This document shows, in pieces, positions 51,225 to 62,813 of a DNA stretch of 64,000 nucleotides. A model generated the notes under the pieces. That model saw only the letters and a list, made by a program, of their open reading frames with translations. It searched no databases and was not told the origin of the DNA. A program made the translations under genes and the position numbers. Every line of letters starts with the position of its first letter. The first letter of the stretch is position 1. This stretch comes from Enterococcus sp. ZJ1622 (GTDB lineage: Bacteria > Bacillota > Bacilli > Lactobacillales > Enterococcaceae): contig NZ_JAAKDW010000005.1 in NCBI RefSeq assembly GCF_011038845.1, positions 1 to 64,000 on the forward strand, written 5' to 3'.

Positions 51225-51284
51225 AAAAACTGTGACAGGAAGCTGGCTCTTATCTCAGAGCAGGTTTTCCTGTCACAGTTTTTT
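51225..51284 (+). terminator. Strong hairpin terminator after the 19-residue ORF
   Basis: AAAAACTGTGACAGGA (51225-51240) pairs perfectly with TCCTGTCACAGTTTTT (51268-51283). TTTT follows on the plus strand. Confidence 0.8.
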
Positions 51285-51290
51285 GCATAT

Positions 51291-51324
51291 AAAAAAGAGA
51301 TGCGACAGTGATCTGTCACATCTC
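51291..51324 (-). terminator. Terminator of the rimP-rbfA operon
   Basis: GAGATGCGACAG and CTGTCACATCTC form a 12-bp stem with one G-T pair; six T follow on the minus strand. A smaller hairpin GGGCA/TGCCC lies between it and the rbfA stop. Confidence 0.7.
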
Positions 51325-51356
51325 CTAAAAGCGGGCAAAAACTGCCCCGAATTTTT

Positions 51357-51704
51357 TTATTCTTTATTCAGATCTCGAAGCAATTGATCGATATGATTGC
51401 CATATCCTACTGATTCGTCTAGTTCAAAGGTCAACTCTGGTGTCTTGTAGATACTTAGATTATGCCCTAATTCGCGACGGATCAATCCACTTGCTTTGTT
51501 CAATCCTTCTTGTGCTTTTTTCTTATCAGATGCCAGATCAGACAAAATACTATAATAAATCGTTGCCTGCTGCAAGTCACCTGTTACATGCACATCTGTG
51601 ATTGTTACGTTTTCGACACGTGGATCTCGAACTTTTTTACGCAAGATATCATTTACTTCTTTTAAGATCTCTTGACCGACACGACGGTCACGATAGTTTG
51701 CCAT
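51357..51704 (-). CDS. rbfA: Ribosome-binding factor A
   Basis: A 115-residue KH-fold protein needed for 16S rRNA 5' end maturation and cold growth. It has the family's start ([17 protein letters not shown]) and the [16 protein letters not shown] strand. It is the last gene of the nusA-infB operon, 21 bases after infB. Confidence 0.96.
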   Translation of the reverse strand: MANYRDRRVGQEILKEVNDILRKKVRDPRVENVTITDVHVTGDLQQATIYYSILSDLASDKKKAQEGLNKASGLIRRELGHNLSIYKTPELTFELDESVGYGNHIDQLLRDLNKE

Positions 51705-51725
51705 ATCAAGCAGCCTCCTCGTTTA

Positions 51726-54020
51726 TTAGTCGTTTTTGACTTCTTCCATGATGAATCCTTCAATCACATCATCTACTTTGATGTCGTTGAATTTGTCGAT
51801 CATTGCACCACATTCGTAGCCCATTTTTACTTCTTTGACATCGTCTTTGAAGCGTTTCAAGCTTGCAAGCTGTCCTTCATAAATAACGATACCATCGCGA
51901 ATGACGCGAACACCGCTATCTCTGCGGATAAATCCTTCTGTGACGTATGCACCTGCGATCGTTCCGACTTTCGAAACTTTGAACGTTTCACGGACGATCA
52001 TTTGTCCAGTGATCTTTTCTTCGAATTCAGGATCTAACATCCCTTTCATCGCTGTTTCGATTTCTTCGATTGCTTTATAGATGATACGGTGCAAACGGAT
52101 ATCTACTTCTTCTGTATCTGCCTGGATCTTCGCTTGCGGTGTAGGACGTACGTTGAAGCCGATGATGATCGCATTACTTGCAGCTGCTAAGGTAACGTCA
52201 CTTTCGTTAATTGCACCAACAGCAGAATGGACGATTTTCACGCGTACGCCTTCTACATCGATTTTTTTCAATGAAGCAGCAAGAGCTTCTGCTGAACCTT
52301 GTACATCTGCTTTGATGATGACATTGACTTCTTTCAATTCGCCTTCTTTCAGGCTTTCGAACAAGTTGTCCAATGTCACGCGGCTGTTAGCTGCACGGTG
52401 TTCCATCAATGCACGTTTTGCACGTTCTTCTCCGGCAGAGCGAGCTGTTTTTTCGTCTTCAAAGACAACGAAACGATCCCCAGCTTGAGGTACATCATTC
52501 AATCCTGTGATTTCGACTGGTGTTGCAGGTCCAGCTGTTTTTTCGCGTCTGCCCAAGTCATTGACCATGACACGTACCCGTCCGTAAGTATTGCCGACAA
52601 CGATTGGATCACCGACATTCAGTGTTCCTTGTTGCACAAGCAATGTAGTGACAGGACCTTTTCCTTTATCCAAACGTGCTTCGATTACTGTACCGATCGC
52701 ACGTTGTGTTGGATCAGCTTTCAGATCTTCCACTTCTGCTACCAAGAGGATCATTTCTAGCAATTCATCGATATTTTGTCCGAATTTAGCAGAGATCTCT
52801 ACAAAGATTGTTTCTCCACCCCATGCTTCTGGGATCAATTCGTATTCACTCAATTCCTGCATCACATGTTGAGGGTTGGCACCTGGTTTGTCGATTTTGT
52901 TGACTGCAACGATGATCGGCACACCAGCAGCTTTCGCATGGTTGATCGCTTCAACTGTCTGTGGCATCACGCCATCATCCGCAGCTACTACTAGAATCGT
53001 AATATCCGTGATACTTGCTCCACGTGCACGCATACTTGTAAAGGCCGCATGTCCTGGTGTATCCAAGAAAGTGATTGGCTTGCCATCGATATCGATTTGA
53101 TACGCACCGATATGCTGAGTGATTCCGCCTGCTTCACCACTTGTTACACGAGAATGGCGCAAAGTATCCAATAAAGTCGTTTTCCCGTGATCGACATGTC
53201 CCATGATCGTAACGACTGGTGGACGTGAAACGAGATTTTCCGGATTCAATTCTTCTGCTTCGAAGAATTTATCGATATCTGCAATGTCGACTTGCACTTT
53301 TTCTTGTGGTTCCATTCCGTAATCTGTTGCCAGAAGTTCGATCGTATCTTTGTCTAGTGCCTGGTTCTGGTTGACCATTACGCCAAGCGTGAATAATTTT
53401 TTGATGATCTCTGCTGGTTCGCGATGGATTTTCTTCGCGATATCAGCAACGTTCATGCCTTCTGTATACTCTAATACATCAGGCAGTTCACGGAATTTAC
53501 GTGGTGGCACAGCTGGTTTGTTCGACTGCTGCTGTTTGCCTTTTTTGCCTTTTTTGTTGTAACGATTGCGGTTATTGTTATTGAATTTCCCGCGGTTATT
53601 GTTACTGCGGTTTTGGTTTCCGCCTTGATTCGTTCCTGGACGGTTTTGACTTGTACCGCCTCCATTATTGCTTCGGTTTTGGTTTGTTGATTGGTTTTTT
53701 CCTTGATTCACTTGACCGCTCCCTTGACCGCGATCTTGATAGTTGCGGTTATTTTTAGTTTTAGTTTGGTTATTGGTTGTTGTTGCTTGTTTTTGTTGAT
53801 CGTTTGGCTGTTGATTGGCTGGTTTCCGGCTTGCTTGTTGTGTTGCTTGTTTTTTTGTGCCTGGGTTTTTGAAAGCCTGCTGCAATTTTTTCTCATCGGC
53901 GCTAGTAAGTGCTCCCATGTGGTTTTTCACATCTATGCCGAGCTGTTGTGCTTTGTCCACAATTTCTTTACTAGGTTTATTGAGTTCTTTTGCTAATTCG
54001 TAGATTCTTTTGTTGCCCAT
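51726..54020 (-). CDS. infB: Translation initiation factor IF-2
   Basis: A 764-residue GTPase that places initiator tRNA on the ribosome. The first 50 residues form an IF2-N domain. Residues about 55-165 are a disordered, Asn/Gln-rich and Lys/Arg-rich stretch. A second N domain ([20 protein letters not shown]) follows, then the G domain with [17 protein letters not shown] and NKID, and the C-terminal initiator-tRNA-binding domains. It sits between ylxQ and rbfA. Confidence 0.98.
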   Translation of the reverse strand: MGNKRIYELAKELNKPSKEIVDKAQQLGIDVKNHMGALTSADEKKLQQAFKNPGTKKQATQQASRKPANQQPNDQQKQATTTNNQTKTKNNRNYQDRGQGSGQVNQGKNQSTNQNRSNNGGGTSQNRPGTNQGGNQNRSNNNRGKFNNNNRNRYNKKGKKGKQQQSNKPAVPPRKFRELPDVLEYTEGMNVADIAKKIHREPAEIIKKLFTLGVMVNQNQALDKDTIELLATDYGMEPQEKVQVDIADIDKFFEAEELNPENLVSRPPVVTIMGHVDHGKTTLLDTLRHSRVTSGEAGGITQHIGAYQIDIDGKPITFLDTPGHAAFTSMRARGASITDITILVVAADDGVMPQTVEAINHAKAAGVPIIVAVNKIDKPGANPQHVMQELSEYELIPEAWGGETIFVEISAKFGQNIDELLEMILLVAEVEDLKADPTQRAIGTVIEARLDKGKGPVTTLLVQQGTLNVGDPIVVGNTYGRVRVMVNDLGRREKTAGPATPVEITGLNDVPQAGDRFVVFEDEKTARSAGEERAKRALMEHRAANSRVTLDNLFESLKEGELKEVNVIIKADVQGSAEALAASLKKIDVEGVRVKIVHSAVGAINESDVTLAAASNAIIIGFNVRPTPQAKIQADTEEVDIRLHRIIYKAIEEIETAMKGMLDPEFEEKITGQMIVRETFKVSKVGTIAGAYVTEGFIRRDSGVRVIRDGIVIYEGQLASLKRFKDDVKEVKMGYECGAMIDKFNDIKVDDVIEGFIMEEVKND

Positions 54021-54032
54021 GCAATCACCTTC

Positions 54033-54344
54033 CTAACCTTCAATTAGCTCCTTGGTCTTCTTCGCAAATCCGTTATCTGTAATACCGAATACTTTACGAG
54101 GTTTTCCGATCATCTGCGTGATTTCTGCTTCAGAAAATAGCTCAAAGCAAGGAACTTCATAATATGAACTCTTATCTTTAATCTTTTTTCTCGTGTTCTC
54201 ACTCGCATCTGTCGCAACAAAAACCAGTTTTGCTTTTTGTTTGCGTATCTCTGCAATGGTCAGCTCTTCTCCGGTAATCAATTTACCTGCTCGCATCGCC
54301 AGACCTATGAGATTCATGGCTTTTTGCCGATTGACTGTACTCAT
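54033..54344 (-). CDS. L7Ae-family ribosomal-type protein YlxQ
   Basis: A 103-residue RNA-binding protein of the L7Ae/L30e/S12e fold (MNLIGLAMRAGKLITGEELTIAEI near the start, KLVFVATDAS). The Bacillus homolog is YlxQ, a K-turn-binding protein. It overlaps the rnpM stop by four bases and precedes infB by 12 bases, so it is translationally coupled. Confidence 0.92.
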   Translation of the reverse strand: MSTVNRQKAMNLIGLAMRAGKLITGEELTIAEIRKQKAKLVFVATDASENTRKKIKDKSSYYEVPCFELFSEAEITQMIGKPRKVFGITDNGFAKKTKELIEG

Positions 54345-54634
54345 TTGCCGAATAACTCTTTTCTCGCTTTTTGATGTGCCACGTAATCGAGTAATTCTTG
54401 GTAAAATTCGTCTGTCAATTTTGTTTCAAGTGCTCGATCGAGGATTCTTTTATCCCAAGCTTGCTGTACTTCTTCCGGCTCAAGTGAGACATACGCTCCT
54501 CGTCCAGGCATCTTTCCGGTTGGATCGATGGATACTTCCCCTTCTTTTGAACGGGTGATCCGGATCATCTCTTTTTTAGGTTTCATCTCACCAGAAACCA
54601 CGGATTTGCGTAAAGGGATCTTCCTTTGTTTCAT
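54341..54634 (-). CDS. rnpM: RNase P modulator RnpM (YlxR)
   Basis: A 97-residue basic protein of the YlxR family, with the IPLRKSVVSGEMKPKKEMIRI and GRGAYVS motifs. The Bacillus homolog modulates RNase P. It lies between nusA and ylxQ in the usual order. The typical RxCxxC is replaced here: SVVSG stands where many homologs have CxxC. Confidence 0.92.
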   Translation of the reverse strand: MKQRKIPLRKSVVSGEMKPKKEMIRITRSKEGEVSIDPTGKMPGRGAYVSLEPEEVQQAWDKRILDRALETKLTDEFYQELLDYVAHQKARKELFGK

Positions 54635-54656
54635 CTCTTTGCCTCCTTACCTAAAG

Positions 54657-55850
54657 TTAAGCTTCTTGATCTGTTTCCTCAATTTTTTCACCATCGAAAG
54701 CAATGGTTTCATATTCATCATCTGTCAGATCTGATTGAACGATCGCTTCGTCATGTGCTTCTTCAGCTTCTGCTTCTGCTTCTGTAACACGTTGTTCTAG
54801 TTTCTCATAGTATTCAGCCATATCTGATTCTGACTTGATGTCGATTTTGTGATTCGTCAATTTTGCTGCTAAACGCGCATTTTGCCCGCGTTTTCCGATT
54901 GCCAGAGATAATTGATAATCAGGCACGACGACTGTGCAGGCTTTTGGATTCGATTCGTCAAAGATGACATCCATCACTTGCGCTGGATTCAATGCATTCG
55001 CGATGAATACGGCTGGATCTTCGTTCCATTCGACGATATCCATGTTTTCACCTTTCAGCTCGTTCACGATTGCTTGGACACGTTGACCTTTAGGACCCAC
55101 ACATGTACCGACTGCATCGATGTTCGGATCATTTGAGCGCACTGCTACTTTCGAACGATCGCCTGCTTCACGTGCGACACTGACGATTTCGACAATCCCA
55201 TCATAAACTTCCGGCACTTCTTGTTCAAACAATCGGCGCAAAAGATCCGGATGGCTGCGGCTAACAAATACTTGCGGGCCTTTTGATGTGTTCTCTACTC
55301 GAGAGACATACACCTTGATTCGGTCATGCGGTTGATAAAATTCATTTGGCATCTGGTCTTGTTTTGAAAGAACTGCTTCTATTTTGCCAAGGTTGACATA
55401 AATATAACGACGGTCCTGACGTTCAACGATTCCTTGCATGATATCTTTTTCATAAGCACTGAATTCGTTGTAAATGATCGTTCTTTCTGCTTCTCTGACA
55501 CGTTGTAGGATCACTTGTTTCGCTGTTTGAGCGGCAATACGCCCAAAATCTTTTGGTGTGACTTCGAAACGGATCGTATCTCCGATTTCATAAGCAGGAT
55601 TGATCAATAGCGCATCTTTCAATGATACTTCCAATTGAGAATCCATCACTTCTTCGGTCACTTCTTTTACCGCATAGACGTGGATTTTCCCTTTTTTCTG
55701 ATCAAACTCTACTTCTACGTTTTGTGCTTGTCCATAGTGGCGTTTGTAGGCAGAAACTAAAGCAGCTTCTAAAGCGTCGATCACGATTTCTTTGGAGATC
55801 CCTTTTTCGGCCTCCAAAGCATCTAACGCGTTCAACATTTCTTTACTCAT
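54657..55850 (-). CDS. nusA: Transcription termination/antitermination factor NusA
   Basis: A 397-residue RNA polymerase-binding factor. It has the N-terminal domain (residues 1-125), S1 domain (GIVERQDRRYIYVNLG), and two KH domains (VGPKGQRVQAIVNEL and AIGKRGQNARLAAKL, the GxxG loops), ending in an acidic tail. It lies second in the operon after rimP. Confidence 0.98.
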   Translation of the reverse strand: MSKEMLNALDALEAEKGISKEIVIDALEAALVSAYKRHYGQAQNVEVEFDQKKGKIHVYAVKEVTEEVMDSQLEVSLKDALLINPAYEIGDTIRFEVTPKDFGRIAAQTAKQVILQRVREAERTIIYNEFSAYEKDIMQGIVERQDRRYIYVNLGKIEAVLSKQDQMPNEFYQPHDRIKVYVSRVENTSKGPQVFVSRSHPDLLRRLFEQEVPEVYDGIVEIVSVAREAGDRSKVAVRSNDPNIDAVGTCVGPKGQRVQAIVNELKGENMDIVEWNEDPAVFIANALNPAQVMDVIFDESNPKACTVVVPDYQLSLAIGKRGQNARLAAKLTNHKIDIKSESDMAEYYEKLEQRVTEAEAEAEEAHDEAIVQSDLTDDEYETIAFDGEKIEETDQEA

Positions 55851-55871
55851 TTTCCTGATTCCTCTCCGTAA

Positions 55872-56345
55872 TTAAAATTGAATAGCTAAGCGAGCTTTTG
55901 CAATATTCTTACGGTCAAAAGTCAATTCTTTTTCCCGTGTCTTTATGCGTATCTTCAATGTAAGCTGGTCCGCATCAAAAGATTGAAGAAATCCTTCGTA
56001 TTGTTTTTCGCCATCAACTGGCTGATACAACGAAACATGGATATAATCGCCAAGTGCTTTTTCATAATCAGCTTCTTTTTTCAATGGACGTTCTGCTCCT
56101 GGAGATGATACCTCTAGGAAATAAGCTTGAGGAATCGGATCTGGATCTGCTGCATCAAGCTTTTCACTTAATTTTTCGCTCACAAAGGCACATTCCTCAA
56201 TGTCGATCCCGCCTTCTTTGTCGATAAATACTCGCAAAAACCAGCTTTTGCCTTCTTTGACAAACTCTACTTCTACAAGTTCAAAATTGTGCTCATCTAA
56301 AATCGGAGTCACCATTTCTGTGACTGTTTCAACGACGCTACTCAA
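55872..56345 (-). CDS. rimP: Ribosome maturation factor RimP
   Basis: A 157-residue protein for 30S subunit maturation. The N-terminal domain has [19 protein letters not shown] and [12 protein letters not shown]; the C-terminal SH3-like domain follows. It is the first gene of the rimP-nusA-rnpM-ylxQ-infB-rbfA operon and starts 40 bases after the terminator that separates it from polC. Confidence 0.97.
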   Translation of the reverse strand: MSSVVETVTEMVTPILDEHNFELVEVEFVKEGKSWFLRVFIDKEGGIDIEECAFVSEKLSEKLDAADPDPIPQAYFLEVSSPGAERPLKKEADYEKALGDYIHVSLYQPVDGEKQYEGFLQSFDADQLTLKIRIKTREKELTFDRKNIAKARLAIQF

Positions 56346-56383
56346 AAATTTCGCCTCCTTAAAATTGAATCCGTAATTCCATT

Positions 56384-56413
56384 AAAAAGAGTGAGCGAAA
56401 AATCCGCTCACTC
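56384..56413 (-). terminator. Terminator after polC
   Basis: On the minus strand GAGTGAGCG pairs with CGCTCACTC, with TTTTT following. It lies about 130 bases past the polC stop and separates it from the rimP operon. Confidence 0.8.
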
Positions 56414-56541
56414 ACAGTTAGTATCATTACCTATAAAAACTATACCACAATTTGTTTAAAATTACAAGTAAGCAGAAAGAACAACCGCTTTTTCCATACT
56501 AAAAGTGTGCTTTTTCATCTGATTATAGAAAACACACGCTC

Positions 56542-59500
56542 TTACAGCATATCAAATAGCGACAATTGATTTTCATCAGGCAAGTCTTTCAATACACCGT
56601 TGTCGTTCATGTATTCGATCAATGTCTTTGAAACTTTCCCGCGAGTCGCAAGATCTTCTTTTGACAGAAATGGACCGTCTTTTCGTGCTTCTACGATTTG
56701 TTTCGCTACGTTTGTCCCCAAACTTGGTACAGCACGAAATGGTGCGATCAGTGTATCGCCTTCGATCACAAAATTGACTGCATCAGATTTATACAAATCG
56801 ATCATCCCGAATTTGTAGCCGCGCTCTAACATTTCATTGGCTAATTCTAAAACAGTCAGCTGATTTTTTTCTTTCACAGACGCATCTAGCCCTTTGTCCG
56901 TGATTTCCTTCATCGTCTGTTTCACTGCTTCTTTGCCTTTGCACATCGCAACTAGATCGAAATCGTCTGCACGGACAGAGAAATACGCACAGTAATATAA
57001 AATCGGGAAGTACACTTTGAAATAAGCGACCCGCAATGCCATCAGCACATAAGCTGCCGCATGGGCTTTCGGGAACATATACTTGATTTTTGAACAGGAA
57101 TCGATGTACCAATCTGGCACATTGTTTTCCTTCATCGCTGTAAGATAAGTTTCCCGCAATTCATCAGGGATCTTGTTCCATTGCCCCTTACGAACGGTTT
57201 CCATGATTTTGAAAGCCATCCCGCTGTCAAGACCTGCATGGATCAAATAGACCATGATATCGTCACGACAGCCGATTACTTCAGCCAAGGTCGCGTCGCC
57301 TCTTTTGATCAATTCTTCAGCATTCCCTAACCAAACGTCGGTTCCATGAGACAATCCTGAGATTTGCAGCAGCTCCGCAAATGTCGTTGGATGTGTTTCT
57401 TCTAGCATGCCTCGCACGAAACGTGTCCCGAATTCCGGGATTCCTAATGTACCGGTTTTCGAATAAATCTGTTCCTGTGTCACTCCTAATACATCTGGAC
57501 CAGCAAAGATCCGCATGACTTCTGGATCATCAGTAGGGATCGTCTGCGGGTCGATTCCTGAAAGATCTTGCAGCATCCGGATCACTGTAGGATCATCGTG
57601 TCCTAGGATATCGAGTTTCAATACGTTGTCATGGATCGAATGGAAATCAAAGTGAGTCGTTTTCCATTCTGAATTCTGGTCATCTGCCGGATATTGGATT
57701 GGGGTGAAGTCGTATACGTCCATATAATCGGGAATAACGATGATCCCCCCCGGATGCTGTCCAGTTGTCCGTTTCACACCGGTCGCACCTTTTGCTAGAC
57801 GATCGACTTCTGCACTTCTGAGTTGCAGATTGTTATCACGTTCATATCCTTTTACATATCCGTACGCCGTTTTATCAGCCACTGTACCGATCGTTCCGGC
57901 ACGGTAGACATACTCTTCCCCGAACAGCACTTTCGTATAGTTATGTGCCTCTGCCTGGTAATCACCAGAGAAGTTCAGATCGATATCGGGAACTTTGTCT
58001 CCATGGAAGCCTAGGAACGTCTCGAATGGGATATCGTGCCCATCTTTATTCAAGCGAGCGCCACATTTCGGGCATTTTTTCTCTGGCATATCGAATCCAG
58101 AACCATAAGTGCCATCTTCAAAGAATTCTGAATACTGGCATTCTGGACAATAATAATGAGGTGCCAATGGATTGACCTCAGTGATCCCGGTCATTGTCGC
58201 AACAAAACTGGAACCGACTGATCCGCGAGATCCGACTAAGTAGCCATCTTCATTACTTTTATGGACGAGTTTTTGTGCGATCAGATAAATCACGGAAAAA
58301 CCGTTCCCGTTGATCGAATTCAATTCTTTTTCCAGTCTCTTCTCAATGATTTCCGGTAATGGATCGCCATACATTTGTTTGGCACGAGTATAACTCAACT
58401 CAGAGATCTCTTCTTCAGATCCTGGGATTTTCGGTGTATAAAGTTCGTCCTTCACTGGGATCACTTCTTCACAGATATCCGCGATCTTATTCGTGTTTTC
58501 AACAACGATCTCTTTTGCTGTTTCTTCTCCCAAGAAATTAAAAGCTGTCAGCATTTCATCAGTCGTTCTGAAGTGGACATCTGGTAAACTATGACGGTTT
58601 AGCGGGTTTGCGCCCCCCATCGAATTGATCAGTATTTTACGATAGATCGCATCTTCTTCATTCAAGTAATGGACATCACCAGTTGCTACGACGATTTTGT
58701 CCAGACTCTTTCCGATTTCCACTAGATTACGAATGATTTCTTCCAAGTCATGTTCATTTTTGACTAATTCCTGCTCTAGCAAAGGTGCATAAACAGCTTT
58801 TGGCATCACTTCGATATAGTCATAGAATTTGGCGCGGTTTCGTGCTTCTTCGACCCCTTTTTGCATCATTGCTTCGAAGATCTCTCCCTTGTCACAGGCA
58901 GAACCGACGAGTAGATTCTCACGGAGTTTTTTCAGCTGGGAACGCGGAATTCGTGGAACACGTTCAAAATATTCCACATTCGACATAGAGATCAATTTGA
59001 ATAGATCTTTCAGCCCAGCTTGGTTCTTAGCTAAGATCGTAGCATGGAAAGGACGGGCTCTTTTATAGGAATCTCCTTCTCCTACATGCTGGTTCAGCTG
59101 ATCATGGTAATACATCTCGTGGTTCTCCATGGCCTCTTTGACAAAAATCCAGGCAAGATGTCCTGTTGCTTCCGCATCATAAATCGCACGGTGATGCTGT
59201 TCCAAGCTGACACCGAATTTTTTCGACAAGACACCTAGACCAAAACGCTTGAATTGCGGATAAAGATATCTAGCAAGTTCCAGTGTATCGATGACCGGGT
59301 TTTCTGCTTCCGGAATACCATATTTGGCATAGCTCGTGTTCAAGAAGCCCATATCAAATGTCGCATTATGGGCAACCAGAATAGTATCCTTCGAAAATTC
59401 CAAAAATAGTCGGAGAACTTCTTCTTCTGATTTTGAACCACGGACCATTTCATCTGTGATCCCAGTCAAATCGACGGTCGTACGTGACAATGGATGACCA

Positions 59501-60894
59501 GGGTCGATAAATTCATCAAAGCTTTCGATGACATTTCCTTTGTACATTTTGACCGCCGCTAATTCTATTATCGTATCGTATACGGCAGAAAGACCGGTCG
59601 TTTCCACGTCGAATACGACATAAGTACTTTCGCTCAACGAATCATGCGCGTCATTATAAGCGATTGGCACCCCATCATCAACGACATTTGCTTCCACGCC
59701 ATATAAGATTTTTACTCCGGCTTTTTTTCCGGCACTGTGCGCTTCTGGAAATGCTTGAGCGCCGCCGTGGTCGGTAATCGCGATTGCTTTATGTCCCCAT
59801 TTTCCTGCCTGAGCTACGATGTCAGAGATACTGTTCGTTGCGTCCATCGTACTCATGTTGCTGTGTACGTGGAGTTCTACACGCTTTTCTCCTTCTGGTG
59901 CGTAGTCTTTTCGTGGTGCGTGTTTTACTTCGACAATGTCTTGTGCATTCATGACTAGATCTCGTACAAACGTATCTTCTTGGATACTTCCCCGGACTTT
60001 CAGCCAGCTTCCTGTACTGATTGCATCAAATATCTGTTCGTCTTTCTCATTATTAGAGAACTTCTTGACAATGAAGGAGGAAGTGTAATCGGTGATTTTC
60101 AACGTCAGGATCTTTCGTTTCGAACGAAGCTCGCGTACTTCTTTATCAAACACATAACCTTCTAAAATGATCCGGCGTTCTTCTTCGACCACGTTGATCA
60201 TCGGTGTGGTTGGCTCGTCAGCCGGGATATTACGACCAAGCTGGATCGGTCCTTCAAGGGCTGGCACTTGTTCTTTTCGTTCTTTCTTCTTCTGTTCGTG
60301 AACGATCATGCTTTCAGCAGCTTGTTTCATAAACGCTTCGGCTTGTTCTTGCTTTCGTTCTTCAAACAGCTTCAATACCCGTTCTGCCTGCTTTTCATCT
60401 ACTTCAGGCTCGATATGGAATTTCGGGAAACCGTAACTTACGAACAGATTTTCAACTAATGGCAGATACTGCTGCTTCAGATAAGAAATCGCACCTGCAC
60501 TGTCTACAGGCAGAATGATTTTCCGTTCTTTTAAAATCGGCACTTGTGTTTTCAAGACCTGCTGGGCCAATGGCGTATCACATTGCTGGCTTTCTAGGGC
60601 TTGTGCCCAATAATCTTGCAGGAGCTGCTCATCGAATTGCTGATCCTCAGCCTTGATACTTAACTTGACTTGCGCGATATCTTTGAATGCGAGTGCCAGA
60701 TGCTGTGCTAAGGATCGATAGAGCATTATAGGCAAGATCTGAGAAAAGTGCAGTGTGAATTCCCAAAGTCGTGATTTGCGATGGACGACTACACGTTCCA
60801 TTTCGCCAGCAGAAATCAGCGGATGCTTTTTTTCTGATTCTTCTAATTGGATCTGTTCTAGAAGTTTTTCAAATAACTCTCGTTTTTCTGACAA
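56542..60894 (-). CDS. polC: DNA polymerase III alpha subunit, PolC type
   Basis: A 1450-residue replicative polymerase of low-GC Gram-positives. In order: N-terminal domain, OB fold (about 235-315), PHP domain with [14 protein letters not shown], a DnaQ-like 3'-5' exonuclease inserted at about 415-590 ([19 protein letters not shown]), a zinc-binding CPECQYSEF...CPKCGA, and the polymerase palm with [10 protein letters not shown], then helix-hairpin-helix near the C-terminus. It makes DNA with proofreading at the replication fork. It lies between proS and the rimP operon. Confidence 0.98.
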   Translation of the reverse strand: MSEKRELFEKLLEQIQLEESEKKHPLISAGEMERVVVHRKSRLWEFTLHFSQILPIMLYRSLAQHLALAFKDIAQVKLSIKAEDQQFDEQLLQDYWAQALESQQCDTPLAQQVLKTQVPILKERKIILPVDSAGAISYLKQQYLPLVENLFVSYGFPKFHIEPEVDEKQAERVLKLFEERKQEQAEAFMKQAAESMIVHEQKKKERKEQVPALEGPIQLGRNIPADEPTTPMINVVEEERRIILEGYVFDKEVRELRSKRKILTLKITDYTSSFIVKKFSNNEKDEQIFDAISTGSWLKVRGSIQEDTFVRDLVMNAQDIVEVKHAPRKDYAPEGEKRVELHVHSNMSTMDATNSISDIVAQAGKWGHKAIAITDHGGAQAFPEAHSAGKKAGVKILYGVEANVVDDGVPIAYNDAHDSLSESTYVVFDVETTGLSAVYDTIIELAAVKMYKGNVIESFDEFIDPGHPLSRTTVDLTGITDEMVRGSKSEEEVLRLFLEFSKDTILVAHNATFDMGFLNTSYAKYGIPEAENPVIDTLELARYLYPQFKRFGLGVLSKKFGVSLEQHHRAIYDAEATGHLAWIFVKEAMENHEMYYHDQLNQHVGEGDSYKRARPFHATILAKNQAGLKDLFKLISMSNVEYFERVPRIPRSQLKKLRENLLVGSACDKGEIFEAMMQKGVEEARNRAKFYDYIEVMPKAVYAPLLEQELVKNEHDLEEIIRNLVEIGKSLDKIVVATGDVHYLNEEDAIYRKILINSMGGANPLNRHSLPDVHFRTTDEMLTAFNFLGEETAKEIVVENTNKIADICEEVIPVKDELYTPKIPGSEEEISELSYTRAKQMYGDPLPEIIEKRLEKELNSINGNGFSVIYLIAQKLVHKSNEDGYLVGSRGSVGSSFVATMTGITEVNPLAPHYYCPECQYSEFFEDGTYGSGFDMPEKKCPKCGARLNKDGHDIPFETFLGFHGDKVPDIDLNFSGDYQAEAHNYTKVLFGEEYVYRAGTIGTVADKTAYGYVKGYERDNNLQLRSAEVDRLAKGATGVKRTTGQHPGGIIVIPDYMDVYDFTPIQYPADDQNSEWKTTHFDFHSIHDNVLKLDILGHDDPTVIRMLQDLSGIDPQTIPTDDPEVMRIFAGPDVLGVTQEQIYSKTGTLGIPEFGTRFVRGMLEETHPTTFAELLQISGLSHGTDVWLGNAEELIKRGDATLAEVIGCRDDIMVYLIHAGLDSGMAFKIMETVRKGQWNKIPDELRETYLTAMKENNVPDWYIDSCSKIKYMFPKAHAAAYVLMALRVAYFKVYFPILYYCAYFSVRADDFDLVAMCKGKEAVKQTMKEITDKGLDASVKEKNQLTVLELANEMLERGYKFGMIDLYKSDAVNFVIEGDTLIAPFRAVPSLGTNVAKQIVEARKDGPFLSKEDLATRGKVSKTLIEYMNDNGVLKDLPDENQLSLFDML

Positions 60895-60995
60895 AACTAT
60901 ACGCCCTTTCTGACGAAGCGGGAACTTTCCGTTTGTTCCGCCTTCTTCTTTTTTCAGTACCTTTTAGTATACTCGTTTTTTCTGATATTTACATT

Positions 60996-61027
60996 AAAAA
61001 ATCGAGAAAGAAAATTCTTTCCCGATT
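60996..61027 (-). terminator. Terminator of proS
   Basis: On the minus strand AATCGGGAAAGAA pairs with TTCTTTCTCGATT and TTTTTT follows. It starts eight bases past the proS stop. Confidence 0.75.
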
Positions 61028-61034
61028 TCGCTTC

Positions 61035-62765
<1,731 letters not shown>

Positions 62766-62813
62766 TCAAAAATAATTTATCGTTAGTAATTATACCCTAC
62801 TTGTCAACTTTTT

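Noticed and set aside
51071-51319. 82-codon minus-strand frame
   Set aside because: It runs through two terminator hairpins and the opposite-strand 19-codon ORF; no ribosome site.
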